From assembly GCA_009840355.1 (NCBI GenBank), contig VXNZ01000023.1, positions 1-64,000 of the forward strand: a DNA stretch of 64,000 nt, read 5' to 3'. Made by a program: the position numbers and the translations under genes. This document shows, one piece after another, positions 29,425 to 37,593 of this stretch; within the stretch, counting starts at the first letter, position 1; every line of letters starts with the position of its first letter. Under the pieces are notes generated by a model. It was given only the letters and a program-made list of their open reading frames with translations, did no database searches and was not told where the DNA came from. This DNA is from Chloroflexota bacterium (GTDB lineage Bacteria > Chloroflexota > Dehalococcoidia > Lucifugimonadales > JADFKI01).

Positions 29425-30780
29425 ATGAAAAATCCGCCGCTGCGTGGCATACGCGCGCTTGAACTTGCAGAGATTTGGGCGGGACCCTTCTGCGGCGTGA
29501 TGCTCGGAGACATGGGCGCGGAGATTATCAAGGTCGAGGCGTTGCAGCGTATCGCGCGCGGTCCATTACGACCCGAACCGAATACGCCCGGCTATCCTGA
29601 CTACGACCCCGGCGAACGCCCGTGGAACCGGCAGGGCAACTTCAACGCCACCAATCGCAACAAACTCGGCTTGACGCTCGACCTCACCAGCGAACAGGGC
29701 GTTGACGCCTTCAAGGAACTTGTCGCTATCAGCGATGTGGTGTTCACCAACTACGCATTCGGCGTTATGGACAGGCTTGGCATCGGGCAGGACGTGCTGC
29801 GCGCAATCAAGCCGGACCTCATCGTGCTGTTCACGCCGGGGTACGGCAACACGGGCCCCTATCGGGGGCACCGCAGCATGGGCATGGCGATAGACGCGAT
29901 GACGGGGCATTCGGCGCTGCGCGGCTACCCGGACCTCGATCTGTCGCACAACTCGCTGGTGCATCATCCGGACGCGGTGGGCGCCGCAACCGCCGCATTC
30001 GCGATATGCACTGCACTGCACTATCGCGCACGCACCGGCAAGGGGCAGTTCATCGATCTGTCGCAGGCGGAAGCGTTTATGCCGCACATGGGCGAGACAT
30101 TCTTGGAAAACCAGATGAGCGGCGAGTCGCGGGAACGGCGCGGCAACAGCCATCCGCGAATGTCGCCGCACGGCTGTTATCGCTGCCTTGGCGACGACGC
30201 ATGGGTTGCCATCGCCGTCCGCAACGACGACGAATGGCGGCGCTTCTGCGATGTCATCGGGCAGCCGAACCTTGCCGCAGACGCGCGTTTCACATCGCCG
30301 GACGGTCGCGTCGCCAACCGCGCGGCGCTCGACGATATTGTCAGCGAGTGGACGGCGCAGAGCACGCGCCAAGACATCGCCACGCAGTTGCAGGAGCAAT
30401 CCATACCAGCCGCGCCGGTGCTGGACTGCGGCCCTGACACTTACGACGATCCGCACTTGCAAGCGCGCCAGTATTTCCAGCTAGTAACACACGCCGACGC
30501 CGGCACATTCCCTATGAGCGGTCCCGTGTGGAGCACGCTGTCGCACACATCGCCGGACTTGGCGCCCGAAGACGCGCCGCGCCTGCCCGACCGTCATAGG
30601 CCCGCGCCCGGTCTAGGCGAGCACAACGAATACCTGCTGCGCGACATGCTGGGCTACTCGGTCGATATGCTGCACGACTTGGAGCGCGCGAAAGTTATCG
30701 GCACGGTGCCGCTCGAAGGCGCGGATATGGGCGGTGTTCGCCGCTTCGCCCGCGAGCGCCGGAACACGGCAGCGTCCTAG
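29425..30780 (+). CDS. Class III (CaiB/BaiF) CoA-transferase 2
   Basis: The 451-aa paralogue has the family opening RALELAEIWAGPFCGVMLGD and the probable catalytic Asp in GKGQFIDLSQAEAFM. The end is GLGEHNEYLLRDMLGY with a 55-residue extension. It is more diverged from CoA-transferase 1 than a recent duplicate would be, so the two may form a heteromer or act on different acids. GGGAG precedes a TTG (29419) by six bases and this ATG by twelve, so the start is uncertain by two codons. Confidence 0.87.
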   Translation: MKNPPLRGIRALELAEIWAGPFCGVMLGDMGAEIIKVEALQRIARGPLRPEPNTPGYPDYDPGERPWNRQGNFNATNRNKLGLTLDLTSEQGVDAFKELVAISDVVFTNYAFGVMDRLGIGQDVLRAIKPDLIVLFTPGYGNTGPYRGHRSMGMAIDAMTGHSALRGYPDLDLSHNSLVHHPDAVGAATAAFAICTALHYRARTGKGQFIDLSQAEAFMPHMGETFLENQMSGESRERRGNSHPRMSPHGCYRCLGDDAWVAIAVRNDDEWRRFCDVIGQPNLAADARFTSPDGRVANRAALDDIVSEWTAQSTRQDIATQLQEQSIPAAPVLDCGPDTYDDPHLQARQYFQLVTHADAGTFPMSGPVWSTLSHTSPDLAPEDAPRLPDRHRPAPGLGEHNEYLLRDMLGYSVDMLHDLERAKVIGTVPLEGADMGGVRRFARERRNTAAS

Positions 30781-30781
30781 T

Positions 30782-31687
30782 ATGCACTGGATAGTCCTGT
30801 CACTCGGCAGCGCGTTCGGCTTCGCCATCGTATCCGCACTGGACAAGATTCTCATACAGCGATACATGCCCACGCCCTTGGTGTTCATCGTCATCGTGGG
30901 TCTGTGCCAACTGGGACTCGCCGCCGTGACCGTGCCATTTGCCACATTCAGCGGCTATGGCGTGGATACGCTGCTCATCGCTATCGGCGGTGGCTTGCTG
31001 TCGGGCATCTATCTGGCGATGATGTTCTGGGTGATGCGAACGCAAGATGTGTCGCGCGTAGTGCCGGTAACGACCACGCATACGATATTCGTCGCCATTC
31101 TCGCGATGGTCTTCCTGGCGGAGTTCATATCGCTAATCGCGTGGATTGGCATTCTCGCCACAGTGGTCGGTGCGGCGCTGATGTCGCTGGGACCAACGAT
31201 GCGCGAATCCGAGCGCGATCAGAACCGCATCATACCGTTCATGCTGCTACTGGTCGCCAGTTTAGCCTTCGGAATCAACCAATTTCTGACCAAGCTCATA
31301 TCGGTCGATATGGATGTGTGGACGCTGTTTATGTGGCGCGCGCTGGGTATGGGAATAGCCTGCACCGCGTTCATAGTTACGCCGAGGATAATACCCGATC
31401 TGATAAACACGCTCCGCTCGCCAATCTCAATGGGGCTGACTATCCTAGTCGAAGGTGTGCTAGTGCTGGGCACGGTGTACATCACGCTAGAGGCAATCTA
31501 CGCGGGCCCGGTATCGCTGGTAACCGCAGTAATGGCAACGCGCCCAATGTTTGTATTCATGCTAGGCATAGTCCTGAGCCTAGGCATCTCCCGCGTCCTA
31601 GACGAACCTCTAGGCGGTAAAATCCTCGCAGTCAAACTAGCCGCGATTGTGCTGACAGTGGGCGGCGTGATAGCGGTGTCGGTGTGA
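30782..31687 (+). CDS. EamA/DMT-superfamily transporter
   Basis: A 301-aa protein with about ten hydrophobic helices in two EamA repeats. The ATG lies one base after the CoA-transferase 2 stop, so it is translationally coupled; longer upstream frames overlap that gene and are rejected. Drug/metabolite transporters move small amino or organic compounds. Linkage with the two CoA-transferases suggests it imports or exports the same acid or its product; this is inference. Confidence 0.82.
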   Translation: MHWIVLSLGSAFGFAIVSALDKILIQRYMPTPLVFIVIVGLCQLGLAAVTVPFATFSGYGVDTLLIAIGGGLLSGIYLAMMFWVMRTQDVSRVVPVTTTHTIFVAILAMVFLAEFISLIAWIGILATVVGAALMSLGPTMRESERDQNRIIPFMLLLVASLAFGINQFLTKLISVDMDVWTLFMWRALGMGIACTAFIVTPRIIPDLINTLRSPISMGLTILVEGVLVLGTVYITLEAIYAGPVSLVTAVMATRPMFVFMLGIVLSLGISRVLDEPLGGKILAVKLAAIVLTVGGVIAVSV

Positions 31688-31769
31688 TGGACAGGCGATG
31701 CGGCGTAGCGATTGTATGGCGATGACATGGTGACTATTTCGCGCATCTCAAGTCTTCCCGCCATCCTAC

Positions 31770-32022
31770 CAGCGCATTTCGGTTGTCACTCTGAACGAAG
31801 TGAAGGGTCTAAAATCGCTGTGTGGAAACAAGCCCGCCCGTGAGACGATTTCACAAATCCCTAGTGTTGTCATCTCACGCTGTCTTTGTCATTCGGCGCT
31901 CTTTTTTGTCATTCCGAACGCAGTGAGGAATCTGAAGCATGTCCTTGCGAAGGCAGGGATCGTTGCATGCAAACCTGTTTCCGACTTTAGATTTCTCGCT
32001 TCGCTCGAAATGACATGAGCAA
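31770..32022. repeat. Composite family A-type repeat block
   Basis: It begins with TTTCGGTTGTCACTCTGAACG and GTGGAAACAAGCCCGCC, then a family A left end (AGACGATTTCACAAAT at 31843) and the shared internal segments. No right terminus is found before the permease gene. The gap of 380 bases between convergent genes holds no other feature. Confidence 0.6.
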
Positions 32023-32067
32023 TCGAAAGACCCTAACCCTGTCCATCGATGTCAATTACTCGCCTCT

Positions 32068-33867
32068 TTACCCGTTTGGCGGCGCAACGCGCACCGTTAT
32101 CAGGTCGGCGCCGCTGAACTGTTGGTGGCGGACGGATGAGGCGTAGGCGCGCAGCAGTTGCAGCGATAGTTCGTTTTCCACTACATAGTCGATGTCGTGC
32201 TGCTGCAATTGGCGAGCGCGGTCTTCGATGTTCATCTCGTCGCTGCTGCCGCCTATGAACTCCAGCTCCGCTATCTGCCCTTCGCTCGCCGCGACTACCA
32301 CCAACTGCCCCGTTTCCTTGTCGCCGCCGCTGCCATCCAAGTCGTCCAAGTCTAGCGGCGCGAGCGTCAGCAGCGTCTCTTCTGCGACCGCCGTCAGCCG
32401 GTTCTTCATCGCGTCGTCCCAGCCACGACGCTCTGCGAAGCGTGCCATGAATTCGTTCAGGTCCGGCAACGCGTCTATGTGCAGCGCCGATTCGAAGCGC
32501 ATTCGACGCGGATTCGTCAGCTCCAAATACAGTATCATCGCTATCGCCGCGAAGCCGCCGGTCGTTATGCCGCTCTTCATAAGCGCGTTCACCACGGGAC
32601 CCAAGTCCGGCAGGTTGAACAGCCCAAATTGGAACGATGCGCCAATCCAGAAGCACACGCCCGCGACTGCGACTTTGTTTCCATTCGTCTCACTCTGGAT
32701 GACCGTGCGCGCGCCATCTACGAACAGGCTGCCCGTAACCATCACGAGATAGCCTGTCATCACTGGTCCCGGTATCGTGCTGAGCAAGCCGGACACCTTA
32801 GGCACGAACGCCAGTGCGATGAATATCAGCCCGATGCAGTAACCCATGCCGCGCGCCGCAACGCCTGTTGTCTGCACGAACGACAGTGTGCCGGGGTTGA
32901 TGACATTCGGCACCGCGCCGAACACGCTGGCAATCACATTCGTTACGCCGCCGCCCGCCAGTGTCGCCTGCACCTGTCGGAAGTCTATCGCCTTGTCTTC
33001 GCGCCAAGACGCGCGCTGCAGCGCGACGGACGCGCCGTTCGCCTGTATGGATATTACGATGCCTAAAAACACGAACGACGGCAAGAGCGTCCAGAACGGT
33101 ATGCCTAAGTTGAAGCCCAATTCAGGCAGCTCGGCAGGCACGCCAACCCACGCCGATTGCGTAACCCTGTCGAAGTCGTATATGCCGACTGCAAATGCGA
33201 CCAAACCGCCTATCACGATGCCGATGAGCGGTCCCCATAGGCGCAGTATCGCAGACCCCCGCAGGCTCAGCGCGGCGATGACGACAAGCGTTACTAACGC
33301 AGTGAGTGTCGCGGGGATAGGCTCGACGATCGATGCACTGTCGAGCAGGTCGAAAACGACCGACGCCAGCGTGATGGACAGTATCATGATGATTGTGCCG
33401 CCGACGATTGGCGTAACGAGCCGCCTCAGTAGGAACAGCCACCGCGATATGGCGAGCTGCGTAATGGCGGAAATCAACACGAGCGCGCCGAGCGTGCCGG
33501 GTCCGCCGTCCACCACTGCCGCGATGCAGAACGGTATGGAAAACGCCGCCGTGAACATCGGCAGCACCATTCCGCCGCCGACCGGTCCAAATCGCCGCAC
33601 CTGAATCAGCGTGGACACGCCAACCACCAGCAGCGACGCGAACACCATCCATGTGAGATATGAGTCGTCCAGCCCGGACGCATTGGCGACCACAACCGGA
33701 GTAACCAGCAGAGTCGCAGATGCAATCAAGCTAAACTGTGCGCCATTCCCCAGCGTCGAAAGCAGTGGCGGCCGCTCGTCCACCTCAAACCGTGGGCTGT
33801 CACTGCTCTGTGAGCCTGACGTAGCCAGAATCGCCTCCCATCTAATTCCCGCCGCAAGTTGCAGCAT
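32068..33867 (-). CDS. NCS2-type nucleobase permease fused to an RsbW-like domain
   Basis: 599 aa. Residues about 35-450 form a polytopic xanthine/uracil permease with about 12-14 helices and the family stretch GGGVTNVIASVFGAVPNVINPG. Residues about 455-599 are soluble. They read FAERRGWDDAMKNRLTAVAEE and end VVENELSLQLLRAYASS then FSGADLITVRV, the layout of the HATPase_c_2 domain of RsbW-like anti-sigma kinases. The clear ATP-lid glycine box is not seen, so the domain may only bind a partner. A promoter-like TTGCCA-N16-TATTAT lies upstream. Substrate among purines or pyrimidines is unknown. Confidence 0.78.
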   Translation of the reverse strand: MLQLAAGIRWEAILATSGSQSSDSPRFEVDERPPLLSTLGNGAQFSLIASATLLVTPVVVANASGLDDSYLTWMVFASLLVVGVSTLIQVRRFGPVGGGMVLPMFTAAFSIPFCIAAVVDGGPGTLGALVLISAITQLAISRWLFLLRRLVTPIVGGTIIMILSITLASVVFDLLDSASIVEPIPATLTALVTLVVIAALSLRGSAILRLWGPLIGIVIGGLVAFAVGIYDFDRVTQSAWVGVPAELPELGFNLGIPFWTLLPSFVFLGIVISIQANGASVALQRASWREDKAIDFRQVQATLAGGGVTNVIASVFGAVPNVINPGTLSFVQTTGVAARGMGYCIGLIFIALAFVPKVSGLLSTIPGPVMTGYLVMVTGSLFVDGARTVIQSETNGNKVAVAGVCFWIGASFQFGLFNLPDLGPVVNALMKSGITTGGFAAIAMILYLELTNPRRMRFESALHIDALPDLNEFMARFAERRGWDDAMKNRLTAVAEETLLTLAPLDLDDLDGSGGDKETGQLVVVAASEGQIAELEFIGGSSDEMNIEDRARQLQQHDIDYVVENELSLQLLRAYASSVRHQQFSGADLITVRVAPPNG

Positions 33868-33892
33868 GCAAAGTGTCGTTCCAGTACGATAA

Positions 33893-33939
33893 ATAATAGC
33901 ATATATATAAGGGATGGCAATGCGCGCATCCTATTGCCA
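33893..33939 (-). promoter_or_regulatory. Promoter and dyad upstream of the NCS2 permease
   Basis: On the minus strand TTGCCA (33915-33920) and TATTAT (33893-33898) are spaced by 16 bases, about 20-45 bases before the ATG. The -35 box overlaps an inverted repeat, TGGCAAT (33915-33921) with ATTGCCA (33933-33939), a possible operator. Function inferred from layout only. Confidence 0.45.
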
Positions 33940-34055
33940 ATCTGGAACATGCACAGGATAGGGAAGAGCGGCTTAGCGTTGCGGATCCGGCGTGCGCATT
34001 CTTGCCCCCAACCTGTCTATCCACGTTAATTTCCGTGGAAGAGGGGCTTGCGTCA

Positions 34056-35522
34056 TCAGCGAGGCGAATCCGCTATCATCCTGTTCAGCACATTGGCGGT
34101 GATCGCCCGCGTCATAGGGTTTACACCGAATGTGCCGGGGCTGCTGCCTACGCTTACGGAGTTGATTGCGAGGCGCGCCGGGATGTGGCCGGGCGGGTTG
34201 GACAAGCCTTCGGGCCACCAAATCGTGCCGGCGTTGAACACCCAGTTGCCGCGCTCGCACGGGTACACGACCGCCGCGTGCGCCGGTTCTCGCGGTTCTT
34301 TATAGCCCTGAAACAACTCGCTGCTCGCCACCACTTCCAGCCCGTCTATATCCGCCGGCGTGCCGTGGTATTCCCAGCCCACAATCGCAGGGATGGTATC
34401 GCCCGCGCTCACGCCCATGCCGTCGAATATCCAGTGCGACGGGTTCGTAATCGTCCAGTCGCCGTAGCCGGGACCGTAGCTTTTCACGCCCATCAGCGAG
34501 GCTTCCTCGCCGCCGAACAGCCGCTTGCGCGAGAACACCCGGCAAGGCGCGTCCGTAACCTCACTTTCGTGGAACTCTATCTCCCAATAGACCGAGTTGC
34601 CGGAGAAGAAGCCGATGCTCATGCCCGCGTCCCGCGCCGACATCATGTTGTCGAACATCTCGCGCGACCAGTATTCGTCGTGTCCGACGGACAGGAACGC
34701 CTTGCACTTGTCCAACACTTGCGGGTCGAGATGCAAGTCCATATTCGAGCAGTACGCGACATCGTAGCCCTGCTCTTCAAGCCAGAACGCCATCGGATGC
34801 TCCCACAGCAGAAACTCGCCCGACCCAAGCGACAGCGGCGCGTCCAAAATCTGGCAATACTTCGTGTATGGACGGTCGAAGCTCGCGCGCGTCTCGGTGC
34901 CTTGATACCACACATTCGGCGTGCCATCGGTGTATATTGAGTCGTTACCGGGCCACTTGTTGTACGCCTGCCATGTGATGTCGCTCACCTGAAATAGCAG
35001 GTCGCACTCGCGGCGCGACTTCACTACGAAGGTGATGTAGCTCTGCACGCCGTAGTCCGGAGCGTCCGGCGCAGCGCCCGGCTCCACGCGAGACAGCTTC
35101 GCCAGATACACGCCGCTCTGCCAATCGTCCGGAATCGTCAGGCGCGCGCTGGCTTCCCACACGCACTCACGCAGCCGCTGCACGGACATCATAGGCACGG
35201 GCTGCGTCCTGCCGCGGTACGGCCCCATCCTGCCCATGAGCCTGCCGCCTAGCCCGCCGTACCAGCCGAGCCGATAGATGCTGATGCTGAACTCGCCTTC
35301 CGGTTCCATGCTGACCATAAGGTCTATGGATTCGCCCGGGTACACGCTCGTCTTCGATGCGTAGCCCTGTATCGCGGACGAAGTCAGATTGCGCACCAGC
35401 GGAAACGCCGCCAGCGTAGCCGGGCTATCGAACCGCACGTTCCGCAGTTGCCACTCCGGCGTCCCCTGCTTGCGATTTTCCTCAACCGTCGGGTTGTCCT
35501 GTGCCGTGCCGCCTGTAGTCAT
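34056..35522 (-). CDS. N,N-dimethylformamidase beta-subunit-like protein
   Basis: 488 aa with the dimethylformamidase large-subunit fold. Family landmarks are LGWYGGLGGRLM (84-96), DITWQAYNKWPG (181-192), NVWYQGTE and FLSVGHDEYWSREMF (276-290). True dimethylformamidase converts N,N-dimethylformamide to dimethylamine and formate with a small alpha subunit; that subunit is not seen here. An amide or other C-N substrate is likely but not proven. No signal peptide is evident. It lies within the nitrogen block between the NarK gene and the permease. Confidence 0.78.
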   Translation of the reverse strand: MTTGGTAQDNPTVEENRKQGTPEWQLRNVRFDSPATLAAFPLVRNLTSSAIQGYASKTSVYPGESIDLMVSMEPEGEFSISIYRLGWYGGLGGRLMGRMGPYRGRTQPVPMMSVQRLRECVWEASARLTIPDDWQSGVYLAKLSRVEPGAAPDAPDYGVQSYITFVVKSRRECDLLFQVSDITWQAYNKWPGNDSIYTDGTPNVWYQGTETRASFDRPYTKYCQILDAPLSLGSGEFLLWEHPMAFWLEEQGYDVAYCSNMDLHLDPQVLDKCKAFLSVGHDEYWSREMFDNMMSARDAGMSIGFFSGNSVYWEIEFHESEVTDAPCRVFSRKRLFGGEEASLMGVKSYGPGYGDWTITNPSHWIFDGMGVSAGDTIPAIVGWEYHGTPADIDGLEVVASSELFQGYKEPREPAHAAVVYPCERGNWVFNAGTIWWPEGLSNPPGHIPARLAINSVSVGSSPGTFGVNPMTRAITANVLNRMIADSPR

Positions 35523-35680
35523 GACGCCTCCCTTTCGCGTGCGAGCGCGGATGTGTAGTCGTAAGTCTCGCTTAATCTATCACATCCGCTATATGGCGCG
35601 CGTCAACTAACGGAATGCACAGGAAAGGCAGGATGAGGACTAATCCCCTATCCTGCCTTAGTTATAGTCTAGTTATAGTC

Positions 35681-37039
35681 CTAATCCGCCGCCACGACCG
35701 CACCCTGCCTAGCTGCCAGCGCGGCTTCCATTGTGCGCTTTTCCTCGGCTTCGGTTTCGGGGGAGAAGCGGACTAGGAAGACTAGCGCGGACGCCAATAT
35801 CACGGCTACGCCTGCGAACAGCAGCCCTTCCTGATACGATATGCTCTCCGCGCGGAATAGGAAGCCGAACAGCACCGCGCCTGCGTTTCCGCCCGCGCCG
35901 ACGATGCCCGCCACCGATCCGAGCGCCCTGCGGTTTATGAACGGCACCACCGAGTATGACGCGCCCTCGGACATCTGCACGAACAGGCTGAACACTATCA
36001 TCGCGCCCACCGCGAGCACCAGCGTCGCCATCTGCGAGAAGACTATCAGCGCGATACCCTCCGCCAGCAGCACCGCGCCGAGGAACATCACGCGCCCCTT
36101 CAGCCCGAACTTGATGCCGAACTTGTCGCCGAAGATGCCGCCAAGCGTCCGCGCGAACAGGTTCATCGCGCCGAATAGTCCGGCTATCAGCCCCGCCGTC
36201 CGCAAGTCCAAGTCGAAGCGGTCGAAGTAGTACAGCGCCGCGATGTTGTTGATGGTCAGTTCCACACCGAAGCACGCACCGTATATGACGAACAACGCCC
36301 ACACGCGGTAGTCTCTAGCCGCCGCCATGAAGCCGCCGCGCGCCTGCGAATCCTGCGGCATCATCCCCTTTGCACGCAAGTCCTTGTAGTTGCCAAGCGG
36401 CGCGTCCTGCGTGAAGAAATAGTACGCGATGCCCACGATGAACAGCGCAACGCCCGGCACGACCATCGCCAGCCGCCAGCCCAGCGTCTCGCCCACTCCG
36501 AACATCAGCACGCCGGCGAGCACCAGCGGCATTACCATCTGCGTTACGCCGCCGCCCAGGTTGCCCCAGCCCGCAGTAGTCGCGTTCGCCGTGCCCACGA
36601 CGTTCGAGGAGAACATCACGGATGTGTGATACTGCGTGATGACGAAAGATGCGCCGATGACGCCGATTGCGAGACGGAAAAGCAGGAACGATTCGTAGGT
36701 CTGCGCGAACCCGATGCACATCACCGGGATGGAGCCGATGACCAGCAAGCCCGAGTATGCGAGGCGAGGTCCGATCTTGTCGCACAGCCAGCCGATGGCA
36801 AGCCGCGCCACGATGGTGATGGCGACGGACGCGATTATGGTGTTGCCAATCTGCGCCTTCGTCAGCAGCAGGTCTTCACGCACCAGCGCCATCAGCGGCG
36901 CAATGCCAAACCAGCCGAAGAATGCCAAGAAGAATGCGAACCATGTTAGGTGGAATGTCCGCATATGCGGCGACCGCAAGCTAAATAAGTTGATGCGGGT
37001 CGCTTTGCTGCTCTCCCAAACGCTATTTCCTGCGTTCAT
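35681..37039 (-). CDS. narK: MFS nitrate/nitrite transporter (NarK/NNP type)
   Basis: A 452-aa, roughly 12-helix transporter. The NNP-family nitrate signatures are present: GWGNLGGGVTQMVMPL in helix 5 and GAGGNAGAVLFGFLF in helix 11. In this context it would import nitrate or export nitrite. ATG at 37039 follows GGGAG at eight bases; upstream codons lack a site. It is last in the row nasA, nirB, nirD, narK, all on the minus strand. Confidence 0.88.
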   Translation of the reverse strand: MNAGNSVWESSKATRINLFSLRSPHMRTFHLTWFAFFLAFFGWFGIAPLMALVREDLLLTKAQIGNTIIASVAITIVARLAIGWLCDKIGPRLAYSGLLVIGSIPVMCIGFAQTYESFLLFRLAIGVIGASFVITQYHTSVMFSSNVVGTANATTAGWGNLGGGVTQMVMPLVLAGVLMFGVGETLGWRLAMVVPGVALFIVGIAYYFFTQDAPLGNYKDLRAKGMMPQDSQARGGFMAAARDYRVWALFVIYGACFGVELTINNIAALYYFDRFDLDLRTAGLIAGLFGAMNLFARTLGGIFGDKFGIKFGLKGRVMFLGAVLLAEGIALIVFSQMATLVLAVGAMIVFSLFVQMSEGASYSVVPFINRRALGSVAGIVGAGGNAGAVLFGFLFRAESISYQEGLLFAGVAVILASALVFLVRFSPETEAEEKRTMEAALAARQGAVVAAD

Positions 37040-37212
37040 ATCATCGTCTCCCAATGTAAGTCCCGACAGCCGCTCTTTACGACTCGAGAACAATGTTAGG
37101 GAGCAACCTTTACAGCGCAGTTACACCAGCGTTAAAGAAATATGACAATCATGTTAAGTTTATGTAACAACAGAACAGTATTACAAATGCGAATAAAAGG
37201 TATAAGGGAAGG

Positions 37213-37548
37213 TTAAGACGCGGGCGACATAGAAATCACCACATCGCCATTATCATCAAGCGCGGCGGCGTATGTTTGCAGCGCGGGGCAGTCGTTGCCG
37301 GTGGGCTTGCCGGTTGCCAGATCGAACTTGTAGGCGTGCAGCGGGCATACTATTTGTCCGCCGGCGATGATGCCGTCCGCGAGCGGTCCGCGCTTGTGTG
37401 GACATGCCGACTGCGTGGCGAACACATCGCCCTGCCGCGAGCGGAACACCGCTACCGGCGTGCCTTCCACATAAAACACGCGCCCTTCGCCCAGGGGTAT
37501 CCGCTCCGCCGGCGCCAGCCTGTACGCTTGTCCCATCTTTGCCGTCAT
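37213..37548 (-). CDS. nirD: Nitrite reductase [NAD(P)H] small subunit, Rieske type
   Basis: The 111-aa Rieske protein has ligands Cys49-Pro-His51 and Cys68-Pro-Leu-His71. It pairs with NirB to reduce nitrite to ammonium with NADH. ATG at 37548 has CAGGA nine bases upstream; an earlier ATG at 37581 would leave a gap of only 12 bases after nirB but lacks a ribosome site. Length matches short NirD. Confidence 0.9.
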   Translation of the reverse strand: MTAKMGQAYRLAPAERIPLGEGRVFYVEGTPVAVFRSRQGDVFATQSACPHKRGPLADGIIAGGQIVCPLHAYKFDLATGKPTGNDCPALQTYAAALDDNGDVVISMSPAS

Positions 37549-37593
37549 CGCTGTTGTTCCTGACTTGTCCATCCTGTACATCCTGTTAGCGAA

